DNA from: [Actinomadura] parvosata subsp. kistnae
Lineage (GTDB): Bacteria; Actinomycetota; Actinomycetes; Streptosporangiales; Streptosporangiaceae
Length of the DNA: 64,000 nucleotides
NCBI RefSeq assembly: GCF_900323885.1
Contig: NZ_OOHJ01000015.1
Location: 868,001-932,000 of the forward strand
Direction: 5' to 3'
A program made the translations under genes and the position numbers. Below are positions 1-8,155 of the stretch, piece by piece. Every line of letters begins with the position of its first letter. The first letter of the stretch is position 1. The notes under the pieces are model-generated. The model was given only the letters and a program-made list of their open reading frames with translations. It had not been told where the DNA came from and did no database searches.

Positions 1-837
1 CAGCAGCGCGATGGGCGCGGCCAGCGAGCCGTACACGGAGACGGGCGAGAACCAGGCGGCCAGCACCGCGCGCAGGACGGCCGCGCAGACGATCCACAGG
101 AACAGCGCCAGGATGGCGCCGGGCAGCTCGCGGTACCACTTGGTGCGCACGGGCACGCTCACGTGGTAGAGCACGGTGAGGAACAGCACCGAGCCGATGA
201 TCACGACGGGCCAGTAGAGCAGGTCGATGAGGATGCCGTAGTCGGCGGGCAGCGCGTCCTTGATCAGGGTGGGGCCGACGACGAGGATCGGCATGACGAT
301 GATGCCGATGATCAGGCCGATGATGTAGAGGCCGAACGACATGAGCCGGGTGCGGATGATGCCGCGCTCCTCGCCCAGCCCGTAGGCGACCGAGATGAGG
401 TCGACGTACACGTAGAGGGCCCGGGAGCCGGACCACAGCGACAGCAGGAAGCCCAGCGAGATGATGGACACCTTGCCGGCGTCGTCGCTGAGCACGTCGG
501 TGATGAGCGGGTTGATCACCTTTTTGACCGCGTCGTCGGTGAACAGCAGCCCGGCCTGCTCGATCACCCACGCCTTGACCTGGGCCACGACGTCGGGGCC
601 GAGCCAGGTGCCGAGCTTGCCGAGCACGCCGATCAGGCCCAGCACGAACGGCGGCAGCGACAGCAGCGCGAAGAACGCGGCCTCGCCGGCCAGGCCGGTG
701 ACGCGGTAGGTGACGCCGGCGTTGGTGGCGGCGCGCACGATCGCCCACGACTTGGTGTCGAGCACCCAGTTCAGGCGGGCCCGGGCATGGGAGACGAGCC
801 CGCGCTTGGGCCTGGGAGGCGCATCGGTGGACGTCAT
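1..837 (-). CDS. YihY/BrkB family membrane protein (3' end outside window)
   Basis: Reading leftward from ATG at 837, 279 codons are visible and no stop is reached, so the C-terminus lies outside the window. After a basic N-terminus (about residues 1-30) comes the family's diagnostic stretch GEAAFFALLSLPPF at residues 51-64. Several long hydrophobic segments follow, with the LWSGSRAL motif near residue 135. YihY/BrkB proteins are integral inner-membrane proteins of uncertain molecular function, often misnamed ribonuclease BN. No ATG lies further upstream before the neighbouring gene. The next gene upstream runs the same way (YccF), but about 60 bp separate them. Confidence 0.88.
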   Translation of the reverse strand, partial: MTSTDAPPRPKRGLVSHARARLNWVLDTKSWAIVRAATNAGVTYRVTGLAGEAAFFALLSLPPFVLGLIGVLGKLGTWLGPDVVAQVKAWVIEQAGLLFTDDAVKKVINPLITDVLSDDAGKVSIISLGFLLSLWSGSRALYVYVDLISVAYGLGEERGIIRTRLMSFGLYIIGLIIGIIVMPILVVGPTLIKDALPADYGILIDLLYWPVVIIGSVLFLTVLYHVSVPVRTKWYRELPGAILALFLWIVCAAVLRAVLAAWFSPVSVYGSLAAPIALL

Positions 838-895
838 GGCACCCAACGGTATTTCGCAGTGACTCTTCCGGACAGCTTACGTCCGGAGCACTGCC

Positions 896-1276
896 CTAGT
901 CGTTGTCCACGATGCGCGCGCCCAGAGGAAGGAGGGAGACGGGGATGAGCTTGATGTTGGCCACGCCCATCGGGATGCCGATGATCGACAGGAACAGCGG
1001 GATGGAGGTGACGACGTGGCCGATGGCGAGCCAGACGCCGGCGACCACGAACCAGATGATGTTGCCTATGAGGGACAGGACGCCGGCGTCGGGGTCGCGG
1101 ACCACGGTGCGGCCGAACGGCCACAGGGCGTAGGCGGCGATTCTGAACGAGGCGATGCCGAACGGGATCGTGACGATGAGGACGCAGCAGATGATCCCCG
1201 CCAGCGCGTAGCCCATGGCGAGCCAGATTCCCGCGAACACCAGCCAGATGACGTTCAGGATTGTGCGCATGCTCAC
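896..1276 (-). CDS. YccF domain-containing membrane protein
   Basis: A 126-residue, very hydrophobic protein with two copies of the YccF motif, each with an IGNIIWFV/VIWLVFAGIWLA-like helix followed by IPFGI or IGIPMG. The four predicted membrane helices and the length match the YccF family (inner-membrane protein, function unknown). The first codon is GTG at 1276; an ATG two codons later is an equally good start. It is transcribed towards the YihY gene with a 58-bp gap, so co-transcription is possible but not shown. Confidence 0.85.
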   Translation of the reverse strand: MSMRTILNVIWLVFAGIWLAMGYALAGIICCVLIVTIPFGIASFRIAAYALWPFGRTVVRDPDAGVLSLIGNIIWFVVAGVWLAIGHVVTSIPLFLSIIGIPMGVANIKLIPVSLLPLGARIVDND

Positions 1277-1303
1277 AGCATGTCACGGATCATGAAGGCA
1301 GCG

Positions 1304-2089
1304 TCATCCGGAATGTCCCTGATCGGCCCCTGACTTGGGGCTGCGGCCCTTTCCGGGTGGCCCCGCGAAGCACTGGGCGATCTCCATCCAGGCGCGCGCG
1401 GACTCGCCGACCGGCTCCAGGCCGGTGTCGGACAGGTGGATGCGCTGGGTGACGACGAGGCAGAAGTCCAGCATGGTGCCGCGGACGAGCGAGGCGGCGT
1501 GGGCGGGGCCGGCCGTCCAGGTGCCGCCGTCCGGCGTGACGAGCTCCACGCGGACGGGCTCAGCCGGGGCGGGCAGGCCGCGCACGGCGAAGCTGTAGGG
1601 GCGGGCCCGGACGCCCATCGTGGCCACGTGCCGCAGCCGCGCCGTCGGCGCCCTGGTGACGCCGAGCGCGTCGGCGACGTCCTGGCCGTGCGCCCACGTC
1701 TCCATGAGCCGCGCGGTGACGAACGAGGCCGCCGACATGTCGGGCCCGAACCACGGCAGCCGGTCGCGGGCGCCGAGCGTGGCGAAGACCTCAAGGCTGC
1801 GGGCCCTGGACGCGCGGAACCACGCGAGCAGCTCGTCCGGCGCGAGGCCGCGCTTCGACGCCGCGATGTCGTCCACGGAGGTGAAGCCCTCCAGCGCGGC
1901 CCGGTAGGCGGCGGGGTCGGTGGCGGCCAGCACGGCGGCGTCGTCGAACCATGCCAGATGGCTCACCTGGTCGCGCACCGCCCACCCCTCGGCGGGCGTG
2001 GGCCGCTCCCAGTCGCTCTCGCCGAGGGGCTGGAGCAGCGCTTCGAGGGACGCGGTCTCGGCCCGCAGGTCGGTGAGCAACTCGGCCAT
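1304..2089 (-). CDS. TIGR03084-like DinB/mycothiol-dependent metalloenzyme family protein
   Basis: 261 residues. It opens with MAELLTDLRAE and a PAEGWAVRDQVSHLAWFDD segment typical of the maleylpyruvate-isomerase/DinB N-terminal four-helix bundle. Candidate metal ligands are the His in VSHLAWFD and the His in METWAHGQD. A C-terminal SCP2-like half follows, ending in a FCLVVTQRIH motif. This fits the actinobacterial TIGR03084 group, assumed to be mycothiol-dependent metal-binding enzymes; the substrate is unknown. I chose ATG 2089. A GTG three codons upstream (2098) is possible, and the much longer open frame to 2386 runs antisense across a small gene and the sulfur-leader region, so I rejected it. 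Confidence 0.82.
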   Translation of the reverse strand: MAELLTDLRAETASLEALLQPLGESDWERPTPAEGWAVRDQVSHLAWFDDAAVLAATDPAAYRAALEGFTSVDDIAASKRGLAPDELLAWFRASRARSLEVFATLGARDRLPWFGPDMSAASFVTARLMETWAHGQDVADALGVTRAPTARLRHVATMGVRARPYSFAVRGLPAPAEPVRVELVTPDGGTWTAGPAHAASLVRGTMLDFCLVVTQRIHLSDTGLEPVGESARAWMEIAQCFAGPPGKGRSPKSGADQGHSG

Positions 2090-2136
2090 GAGGTCCACGC
2101 GCGCCAGCCTAACCCGAGCGGCGTTCTGGGAGAATA

Positions 2137-2271
2137 ATGCGTTACGTGATCTGCGAGAGCTGCAAGGACAAACGTCACGAGGACTGCCGCGGCGGATCGT
2201 GGTGCGACTGCCAGCACAAGGAGCAGGCACTGCCGGAGGAGTCGGAGCTCGACTGGCCCCGCCAGGGCTGA
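2137..2271 (+). CDS. small Cys-rich zinc-finger-like protein (44 aa)
   Basis: ATG at 2137 preceded by GGGAGA; stop TGA at 2269-2271. The 44-residue product carries CESC at residues 6-9, then single Cys residues and a WCDCQHK segment, arranged like a compact zinc ribbon. Similar tiny proteins with a CESC...ECxGGxWCDCQH pattern are common conserved hypotheticals in actinomycetes (recalled family resemblance, not searched). It is divergent from the DinB gene at 2089, with only 47 bp between the two starts, and sits just upstream of the sulfur operon promoter. Function unknown. Confidence 0.72.
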   Translation: MRYVICESCKDKRHEDCRGGSWCDCQHKEQALPEESELDWPRQG

Positions 2272-2315
2272 GGGCCAGGCAGAGGGGGCCACTATCCCAC
2301 ACTCTGGACCCGGTA

Positions 2316-2344
2316 TTGGACATCTCGGACAGCCAGAGTACTCT
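2316..2344 (+). promoter_or_regulatory. sigma-A-type promoter of the sulfur operon leader
   Basis: TTGGAC at 2316-2321, a 17-bp spacer and TACTCT at 2339-2344. The -10 element ends 6 bp before the ATG of the leader peptide at 2351, so transcription should begin at or next to that ATG and produce a leaderless mRNA. This is the cleanest -35/-10 pair in the window. Confidence 0.7.
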
Positions 2345-2350
2345 CGAACC

Positions 2351-2434
2351 ATGCCAGCGGACCCCATGCTCGTCGGTCGACGCCACGTCGACCTTCAGCG
2401 TGTCCGCAGTGCCATCTGTTGCGACGCCCGCTAA
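2351..2434 (+). CDS. cysteine attenuator leader peptide (27 aa, tandem Cys codons)
   Basis: ATG 2351, stop TAA 2432-2434. Residues 10-24 read RRHVDLQRVRSAICC, the pattern of actinobacterial leader peptides found before sulfur-assimilation genes (R-x-HVDL-x-R then SA-x-C). The two adjacent Cys codons, TGT TGC at residues 23-24, lie four codons before the stop. Start and promoter spacing imply leaderless translation. In mycobacteria, leaderless polycysteine ORFs act as cysteine-responsive attenuators of sulfur operons: ribosome stalling at Cys codons under cysteine limitation changes downstream RNA folding. By analogy this ORF should raise expression of the sulfite reductase operon when Cys-tRNA is scarce. 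A second in-frame ATG (2366) would make a 22-residue version. Confidence 0.78.
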   Translation: MPADPMLVGRRHVDLQRVRSAICCDAR

Positions 2435-2483
2435 CCACCTCGATTTTCACCGCCTGAGCGCGTCGCACACCATCCTCTCCAGC

Positions 2484-2508
2484 CCTGCCCCTCGATGACG
2501 AGGGCAGG
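2484..2508 (+). promoter_or_regulatory. leader hairpin capturing an AGGAGG sequence before sirA
   Basis: Arms 2484-2494 and 2499-2508 pair over ten bases with one bulged C and an ATGA loop. The 3' arm covers the first half of AGGAGG at 2506-2511. There is no U-tract, so this looks like a translational or anti-termination switch element rather than a simple terminator. It lies 50 bp after the leader-peptide stop, where a cysteine attenuator would be expected to act. The role is inferred. Confidence 0.5.
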
Positions 2509-2546
2509 AGGAACGTTGCGCGCGCCCATGATCAGAAGGACGCGCA

Positions 2547-4235
2547 ATGACCACCCCTGCCAGCCGCACTCCTGCCAGCCGGCACCACAAGCGCCCGCGC
2601 GGCGAAGGCCAGTGGGCCCTCGGTTACCGTGAGCCGCTCAACAAGAACGAAGAGAACAAGAAGAACGACGACGGTCTCAACGTCCGCCAGCGGATCATCG
2701 ACATCTACTCCAAGCGGGGCTTCGACTCGATCGACCCGGCCGACCTGCGTGGCCGCATGCGGTGGTACGGCCTCTACACCCAGCGCAAGCCCGGGATCGA
2801 CGGTGGCAAGACGGCGGTGCTCGACCCCGAGGAGCTCGACGACCGCTACTTCATGCTGCGCGTGCGCATCGACGGCGGCCAGCTCGACCTGGCCCAGCTC
2901 CGTACGATCGCCGACATCTCCAACGAGTACGCGCGCGGCACCGCCGACATCACCGACCGCCAGAACATCCAGCTCCACTGGGTCGAGATCGAGTCGGTCC
3001 CCGACATCTGGGAGCGGCTGGAGGCCGTCGGGCTGTCCACCACGGAGGCGTGCGGCGACACCCCGCGCGTGATCATGGGCTGTCCGCTGGCCGGCATCGA
3101 CACCGAGGAGGTGCTCGACGCCTCCCCGCAGATCGCCGAGATCTACGAGCGGGTCGTCGGTAACCCGGCGTACTCGAACCTGCCGCGCAAGTTCAAGACG
3201 GCGCTGAGCGGCTGCCCGGCGCACTGCACGGTGCACGAGATCAACGACGTGGCGTTCGTCGGCGTCGTCAACGAGCACGGCGAGGCCGGCTACGACCTGT
3301 GGGTGGGCGGCGGCCTGTCCACCAACCCGATGCTGGGCAAGCGGCTCGGCGTGTTCGTCAGCCCCGAGAAGGCGGCCGACGTGCACGAGGGTGTCGTCGG
3401 CATCTTCCGCGACTACGGCTACCGGCGGCTGCGGCACCGGGCCCGCATCAAGTTCCTGGTCAACGACTGGGGGCCGGAGAAGTTCAGGGAGATCCTGGAG
3501 ACCGAGTACCTCAAGGAGAAGCTGCCCGACGGGCCCGCCCCCGAGCAGCCGCGCAGCAACCGCCGCGACCACGTGGGCGTCTTCCCGCAGAAGGACGGCA
3601 ACTTCTACGTCGGCTTCGCCCCCAAGGTGGGCCGGGTCGACGGCGACAAGCTGCACCTGATCGCCGACATCGCCGAGCGGCACGGCTCGAACCGGGTGCG
3701 CACCACGGTCGAGCAGAAGATGGTCATCCTGGACGTCGCGCCCGACCGGGTCGAGTCGATCGTGGCCGAGCTGGAGGCCAACGACCTCCAGGTCAAGCCG
3801 TCCACGTTCCGCCGCCAGACGATGGCCTGCACCGGCATCGAGTACTGCAAGCTCGCCATCGTCGAGACCAAGGCCACGGCCATGGACCTGATCGACGAGC
3901 TGGAGCGGCGGCTGCCCGACTTCGACGAGCCGCTGACCATCAACCTCAACGGCTGCCCCAACTCCTGCGCCCGCATCCAGGTCGCCGACATCGGCCTCAA
4001 GGGCCAACTCGTGGTGGACGAGAACGGCGACCAGGTCGAGGGCTTCCAGATCCACCTCGGCGGCTCGCTCGGCGTCAACGCCGGGTTCGGCAGGAAGGTG
4101 CGCGGCCTCAAAACCACCGCCAAGGCGCTGCCCGACTACGTGGCGCGCGTCGTGTCCAACTACGACAGCCAGAAGAAGGAAGGCGAATCGTTCGCGGACT
4201 GGGTGCAGCGAGCAGACGAGGCCGACCTGAAATGA
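2547..4235 (+). CDS. sir: ferredoxin-dependent assimilatory sulfite reductase (nitrite/sulfite reductase family)
   Basis: 562 residues, the usual length of the actinobacterial SirA/NirA-type enzyme that reduces sulfite to sulfide with six electrons from ferredoxin, using siroheme and a [4Fe-4S] cluster. Cluster cysteines are visible as C428-x5-C434 and C470-x3-C474 (GCPNSC). Two ferredoxin-like half-domains precede each catalytic domain. Y77 and C169 are 92 residues apart, the spacing I recall for the Tyr-Cys cross-link next to the siroheme in the M. tuberculosis enzyme. The start is ATG 2547, with AGAAGGA 6 bp upstream; an in-frame TGA at 2529 excludes longer forms. It is the first gene of a tightly overlapping operon and is preceded by a Cys leader peptide, so it is expected to be induced by cysteine limitation. 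The context (cysH, chelatase) favours sulfite over nitrite. Confidence 0.93.
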   Translation: MTTPASRTPASRHHKRPRGEGQWALGYREPLNKNEENKKNDDGLNVRQRIIDIYSKRGFDSIDPADLRGRMRWYGLYTQRKPGIDGGKTAVLDPEELDDRYFMLRVRIDGGQLDLAQLRTIADISNEYARGTADITDRQNIQLHWVEIESVPDIWERLEAVGLSTTEACGDTPRVIMGCPLAGIDTEEVLDASPQIAEIYERVVGNPAYSNLPRKFKTALSGCPAHCTVHEINDVAFVGVVNEHGEAGYDLWVGGGLSTNPMLGKRLGVFVSPEKAADVHEGVVGIFRDYGYRRLRHRARIKFLVNDWGPEKFREILETEYLKEKLPDGPAPEQPRSNRRDHVGVFPQKDGNFYVGFAPKVGRVDGDKLHLIADIAERHGSNRVRTTVEQKMVILDVAPDRVESIVAELEANDLQVKPSTFRRQTMACTGIEYCKLAIVETKATAMDLIDELERRLPDFDEPLTINLNGCPNSCARIQVADIGLKGQLVVDENGDQVEGFQIHLGGSLGVNAGFGRKVRGLKTTAKALPDYVARVVSNYDSQKKEGESFADWVQRADEADLK

Positions 4236-4375
4236 CCACACGAGCCGTTCCCTTCCACTGCCCGTACTGCGGTGAGGAGGACTTGGAGCCCTACGAAGGC
4301 GATGGCGGCTGGTACTGCCGCGCCTGCGCTCGTGCCTTCAAGCTGAAATTCCTGGGAATCGGAGTGAAGATATGA
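4232..4375 (+). CDS. 47-aa zinc-ribbon protein of the sulfur operon
   Basis: ATG 4232 overlaps the sulfite reductase stop (ATGA), and its own stop overlaps the cysH start (ATGA), so it is translationally coupled on both sides. The product has CPYC (C10, C13) and CRAC (C29, C32), a four-Cys zinc ribbon with a basic hydrophobic tail. The same gene order, sulfite reductase, tiny ribbon protein, cysH, is conserved in streptomycetes as far as I recall. Its role is unknown; a Fe-S or siroheme assembly or electron-transfer accessory role would fit the position. It is too short to be found by length-filtered ORF calling. Confidence 0.85.
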   Translation: MTTRAVPFHCPYCGEEDLEPYEGDGGWYCRACARAFKLKFLGIGVKI

Positions 4376-5100
4376 CGCTGGTCGACATCGAGGTCGGTTT
4401 GCGAGATCAGCGCGGCACGCTCGACCTTCAGGACATCGTCGAGTCCGCCGCCAAGTTCCTGGAGGGCGCCCCCGCCCGCGAGATCATCCGCTGGGCGGCG
4501 GCCACGTTCGGCGACCGGTTGTGCCTGACCTCCTCGATGAGCGACGCCCTGCTCATCGACCTGGTCAGCCGGGTCAAACCCGGCGTGGACGTGTTGTTCA
4601 TCGACACCGGCTACCACTTCGCCGAGACCATCGGCACGCGGGACGCCGTGCGGCAGGTCTATGACGTCAACGTGATCGACATCAAGCCGTCGCGGACGGT
4701 CGCGGAGCAGGACCGCGACCTCGGGCCGCGCCTGTTCGGCCGCAATCCCGACCTGTGCTGCTACCTGCGCAAGGTGGAGCCGCTCAACCGGGCGCTGGAG
4801 CCGTACCTGGCGTGGATCTCCGGCATCCGCCGCGACGAGTCCCCCAGCCGCACCGGCACCAAGGTCGTGGAGTGGGACGCCAAGCGGCAGATGGTGAAGG
4901 TCAACCCGATCGCCGCCTGGACGCAGGAGGACGTGGACAACTACATCGCCGACAACGGGGTGCTGATCAACCCGTTGCACTACGACAACTACCCCTCGAT
5001 CGGCTGCGCCCCGTGCACGCGGCAGGTCGCGGAGGGAGAGGATCCGCGCAGCGGACGCTGGGCGGGCCTGGGGAAGGTCGAATGCGGCATTCACCTGTGA
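4372..5100 (+). CDS. cysH: phosphoadenylyl/adenylyl-sulfate reductase
   Basis: 242 residues. CysH reduces activated sulfate (APS or PAPS) to sulfite. A PP-loop-type nucleotide site lies near residues 50-60 (TSSMSDALLIDL) and GIRRDES near 150-156. Four cysteines, C129 C130 and C212-x2-C215, form the [4Fe-4S] signature typical of APS-type enzymes, and the catalytic Cys is C238 in the C-terminal ECGIHL. The Fe-S cysteines argue for adenylyl-sulfate rather than PAPS as the substrate. The ATG at 4372 overlaps the stop of the zinc-ribbon gene. No sulfate adenylyltransferase (cysD/cysN) is visible downstream, so that step is encoded elsewhere. Confidence 0.93.
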   Translation: MTLVDIEVGLRDQRGTLDLQDIVESAAKFLEGAPAREIIRWAAATFGDRLCLTSSMSDALLIDLVSRVKPGVDVLFIDTGYHFAETIGTRDAVRQVYDVNVIDIKPSRTVAEQDRDLGPRLFGRNPDLCCYLRKVEPLNRALEPYLAWISGIRRDESPSRTGTKVVEWDAKRQMVKVNPIAAWTQEDVDNYIADNGVLINPLHYDNYPSIGCAPCTRQVAEGEDPRSGRWAGLGKVECGIHL

Positions 5101-5861
5101 TCCCCGGCGGGGGACACGTCCCGTTGGCAGGCGGGACGGCCTCCGGCCGCGTGCCACTGGTGGCGGTGGCGCACGGGTCTCGCGACCCGCGGGCCGCCGC
5201 CACCGTGGCCGCGTTGCTCGACCGGGTGCCGCTCGACGACGTGCGGGTGGCGTACCTGGACCACTGCGCCCCGGCCCTCGGGCAGGCGCTCGCCGGGCTG
5301 CGGGAGGCCGTGGTGCTGCCGCTGCTGCTCACCGAGGCGTACCACAGCCGGGTGGACCTGCCGGCGGCGCTGAACGAGGTGCGGGCGCGCGAGCCGCGGC
5401 TGCGCGTCCGTTACGGGCACACGCTGGGCCCGCATCCGCTGCTGCTGACCGCGCTGGAGCGGCGGCTGGGCGAGGCGGGCGTGCCGGCGGGCGACCCGGA
5501 CACGGCGGTGGTGCTGGTCTCGGCCGGGTCCAGTGACGCGCGGGCCAACGCGGTGGTCGCGGAGACGGCGCGGGTGTGGCGGCGGTCCGGCTGGTGGACC
5601 GTGACGCCCGCGTACGCCTCGGCCGCCTCCCCCACCCCCGCGGAGGCCGTCGCCTCGCTCGTGCGGGCGGGGGCGCCGCGCGTGGTCGTGGCGCCGTACC
5701 TGCTGGCGCCGGGGTACTTCGCCGACAAGGTGCGGCGGGACACGCTGGCGGCGGGCGCGTCGGTGGTGGCCGACGTGCTCGGTGCGGCGCCCGAGCTGGT
5801 GGACGTGGTCGTGGAACGTTACGAGGCCGCCCACCGCCAGCCGGTGCCCCTGGCGGTCTGA
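5082..5861 (+). CDS. sirohydrochlorin chelatase / CbiX-like protein
   Basis: 259 residues with the CbiX/SirB opening VAVAHGSRDPRA (candidate metal-binding His) near residues 27-38 and a second, related half beginning VLVSAGSSDARAN. This two-lobed chelatase fold inserts Fe or Co into sirohydrochlorin. Next to a sulfite reductase, the likely job is ferrochelation to siroheme. ATG 5082 has GGAAGG upstream and overlaps cysH by 19 bp; a GTG at 5097 is an alternative start. It is the last gene of the sulfur operon, and the next gene is convergent. Confidence 0.87.
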   Translation: MRHSPVIPGGGHVPLAGGTASGRVPLVAVAHGSRDPRAAATVAALLDRVPLDDVRVAYLDHCAPALGQALAGLREAVVLPLLLTEAYHSRVDLPAALNEVRAREPRLRVRYGHTLGPHPLLLTALERRLGEAGVPAGDPDTAVVLVSAGSSDARANAVVAETARVWRRSGWWTVTPAYASAASPTPAEAVASLVRAGAPRVVVAPYLLAPGYFADKVRRDTLAAGASVVADVLGAAPELVDVVVERYEAAHRQPVPLAV

Positions 5862-5892
5862 TCCGGCCGGCCGGCCGCCGCGATCGGGAGGG

Positions 5893-6618
5893 TCAGTAGC
5901 CGCGGTCGAGGCGGCGGTCGTCGCGGAGCTGGCGGCGCAGCTCGCGCCCCTCGGCGCGGAGCTGGCGCCCCATCTCGCGCCAGTCGTCGCCGTGCAGCCG
6001 CCGCCAGTGCTCGCGCCAGGCCGCGAAGCCGCGCTGGAGCGGCTGCGCCTGCGAGTCGCCGATCACCTTGACGTCGCCCATCACGGCGTACGCCTGCACC
6101 CGCACCACGGGCACGTTCATGCCGGGGGGCGCCTGGACGACGTTCACCTTCTTGTCGCCCATGATCGCCATGCCGTCGAGGTCCACGTAGACCCCGTCGG
6201 GCACGATGATCTTGACGTCGCCCATCACGGAGACGGCCAGGATGTCCACCCTGTCCGTGCGCACCTCCGCCTCGCGCAGGTCGAGCAGCACGTCGCCCAT
6301 GACGGCGACGGCGCCGAGCTCCTGGTCGATGCGCCAGGTGCCGCGGCGCTTGGAGTCGCCCATCACGCCGACGAACCACCGCCGCTTCCTGCCCTGCGGC
6401 GCCGCGGCGGGAGCGGGGGCGTGGGCGACCCCGCCGGCCGCCGGCAGATCCTGGGTGAGCAGGGCCAGCTCGGCGTGGGTGGTCGCGGTGTAGGCGGCCT
6501 CCGTGCGGTCGGTCAGCTCGGCGAGGGTCAGGCGGCCCTCGACCGAGGCGACACGGAGCTGTTCGACGACGGCCTCGCGCTCGGCGTCCGAGGCGCGAAC
6601 CTCACCGGGATCAGTCAT
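5893..6618 (-). CDS. DUF1707 protein with LiaF-like beta-repeat domain
   Basis: 241 residues. The first 55 (RASDAEREAVVEQLR...GRLTLAELTDR) are a DUF1707/SHOCT-like module. The middle is a run of VMGD...VMGD...AIMGD...AVMGD repeats like the C-terminal cell-wall stress domain of LiaF-type proteins, and the tail is strongly charged and Arg-rich. No membrane helix is evident. A TATGTT -10-like element lies 6 bp upstream of ATG 6618, so the transcript is probably leaderless. It diverges from the ankyrin gene across 184 bp. Cell-envelope stress sensing is a reasonable guess from family resemblance only. Confidence 0.8.
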   Translation of the reverse strand: MTDPGEVRASDAEREAVVEQLRVASVEGRLTLAELTDRTEAAYTATTHAELALLTQDLPAAGGVAHAPAPAAAPQGRKRRWFVGVMGDSKRRGTWRIDQELGAVAVMGDVLLDLREAEVRTDRVDILAVSVMGDVKIIVPDGVYVDLDGMAIMGDKKVNVVQAPPGMNVPVVRVQAYAVMGDVKVIGDSQAQPLQRGFAAWREHWRRLHGDDWREMGRQLRAEGRELRRQLRDDRRLDRGY

Positions 6619-6802
6619 ACTCGCAACATATCGCGTTTGCGGCCGGATGCAGCTCCTCCTTACGGAGGAATCGGCGATCCGTCGAAACATGCACGTTCTG
6701 GAGGAAATCTGAACCGGCCGGCGGGCGTGGCGCGTACCACGCCATGACACGGGGCCCCGGCCTTGGTCCGGGGCGCGGCCGGACCAGGCTAGGGTCCCTG
6801 TC
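6619..6802. promoter_or_regulatory. divergent promoter region
   Basis: This holds the two start-proximal -10 elements: TATGTT (minus strand, 6625-6630) for the DUF1707 gene and TAGGGT (6790-6795), 7 bp before ATG 6803. Between them are two GC-rich inverted repeats, CTCC...GGAG near 6653-6671 and a CCCCGG...CCGGGG element near 6755-6775. No ORF with a ribosome-binding site was seen here. Confidence 0.5.
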
Positions 6803-8143
6803 ATGCATGAGGAACAGCTCTACCGCGCGGCGTTGATCGGCGACATCGAGACCGTGGGCAAGCTGCTCGCCGGCGGCCTCGACCCCAACACGCCCAGCGA
6901 GGGTCAGGAGGACAGCGGGCTGGCCCTGTGCGCGGCGGCCTCCCGCGACCGCACCGAGGTGGTCACCGCGCTGCTGGCCGCCGGCGCCGAGGTCGACGCC
7001 AGGGAGGACGGCGGCTGGACGGCCCTGCTGTGGGCCGCCGCCAACGGCCACGCCGACGCCGCCCGGCTGCTGATCGAGGCGGGCGCCGACGTGAACGCCA
7101 CCAACGACGTCGGCGACACCCCGCTCACCCTGGCCGCCAGCCGCGGCGCGCCCGGCGTGGTGCAGGTGCTGCTGGAGGCGGGCGCCGACCACGAGAAGTA
7201 CGACGGCGACGGCGACACGGCGCTCGACGTCGCGCTCGGCTGGGCGGGCGTGCACCTGGAGAGCGCGCTGCTCGACCAGATCGAGCAGGAGGGCTGGGAG
7301 TACGTCGTGGCCCGCCAGTACGCCAAGGACGGCACCGAGCTGATCACGGTCGCCGGCCGCTCCCCCGACGGCGAGCAGAGCGAGCAGGTGCAGGCCCAGC
7401 GCGGCCACGCCGCCGTCGCGACCCTGCTGGAGGACGCCGCGGGCATCCACACGCCGGTGGAGCAGCTCGTCGCCCGCGCGCTGGCGCACCGCGACGTGGA
7501 CGAGGACGCCGAGACCTGGTGGATCGTGGCCGACTCGCTGGGCAAGCGGGCCGACGACGAGACCTACGAGGCGCTGACCCGGCTGTGCCTGAGCGAGGAC
7601 GCCCGGGAGCGGGAGTTCGGGGTCGACGCGATCGCGCAGTTCGGCTTCGCCGACGGCGAGAAGCCGTACCTGGAGCGCACCCTGCCGCTGCTGCAGAAAA
7701 TGGTCACCACCGAGGGCAACCCGCAGGTGCTGCGCTCGGTGCTGGCCGCGCTGGGCCACCAGGGCGACCCGCGGGCGCTGCCGTACGTGCTGGACATCCT
7801 CGGGCGTCCCGGGCACAAGCGCACGATCACCGACCCGATCGCGCTGGCCGACGTGCTGCCGCCGGACCACGAGGAGGGCCTGTCGCTGCTGATCTCCATG
7901 AGCGAGGACGACGACTCGGAGATCCGCGACTGGGCCACCGCCGGGCTCGCCGGGCTGGCCGCCGACACGCCCCGGATCAGGGAGGCGCTGGCCGCCCGGC
8001 TGTCCGACCCCGACCTGCGTACGGTGGCCGAGGCCACGCGCGGGCTGGCCGACCGCGGCGACGAGCGGGCCGCGCAGGGGGCCGGGCGGGTGCTGGCGGA
8101 GAGCGACGACGAGTACGCCAGGGAGCTGGTCACCCGGCCGTGA
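6803..8143 (+). CDS. ankyrin-repeat / HEAT-repeat protein
   Basis: 446 residues. Residues 1-150 form about four ankyrin repeats (for example GWTALLWAAANGHADAARLLI and GDTPLTLAASRGAPGVVQVLL). Residues 230-446 look like HEAT-type helical pairs with regularly spaced Leu/Ala and Asp. There is no signal peptide or membrane segment, so it is a cytoplasmic scaffold or protein-interaction protein with no catalytic signature. ATG 6803 follows a TAGGGT box by 7 bp, suggesting leaderless expression. Its partner is unknown; none of the adjacent genes is an obvious client. Confidence 0.85.
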   Translation: MHEEQLYRAALIGDIETVGKLLAGGLDPNTPSEGQEDSGLALCAAASRDRTEVVTALLAAGAEVDAREDGGWTALLWAAANGHADAARLLIEAGADVNATNDVGDTPLTLAASRGAPGVVQVLLEAGADHEKYDGDGDTALDVALGWAGVHLESALLDQIEQEGWEYVVARQYAKDGTELITVAGRSPDGEQSEQVQAQRGHAAVATLLEDAAGIHTPVEQLVARALAHRDVDEDAETWWIVADSLGKRADDETYEALTRLCLSEDAREREFGVDAIAQFGFADGEKPYLERTLPLLQKMVTTEGNPQVLRSVLAALGHQGDPRALPYVLDILGRPGHKRTITDPIALADVLPPDHEEGLSLLISMSEDDDSEIRDWATAGLAGLAADTPRIREALAARLSDPDLRTVAEATRGLADRGDERAAQGAGRVLAESDDEYARELVTRP

Positions 8144-8155
8144 ACCGCCGGGGGC

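Noticed and set aside
2560..2590. CCTGCCAGCCG direct repeat at the start of sulfite reductase as a regulatory site
   Set aside because: It is coding (PASRTPASRH), 15 bp apart and in frame; likely a simple N-terminal duplication.
2532..4241. 569-codon open frame on the minus strand across sulfite reductase
   Set aside because: Antisense open frame produced by high-GC codon usage; composition and position follow the real gene on the plus strand. The same applies to the long antisense frames over glgX, the DNA ligase, fadB and hemG.
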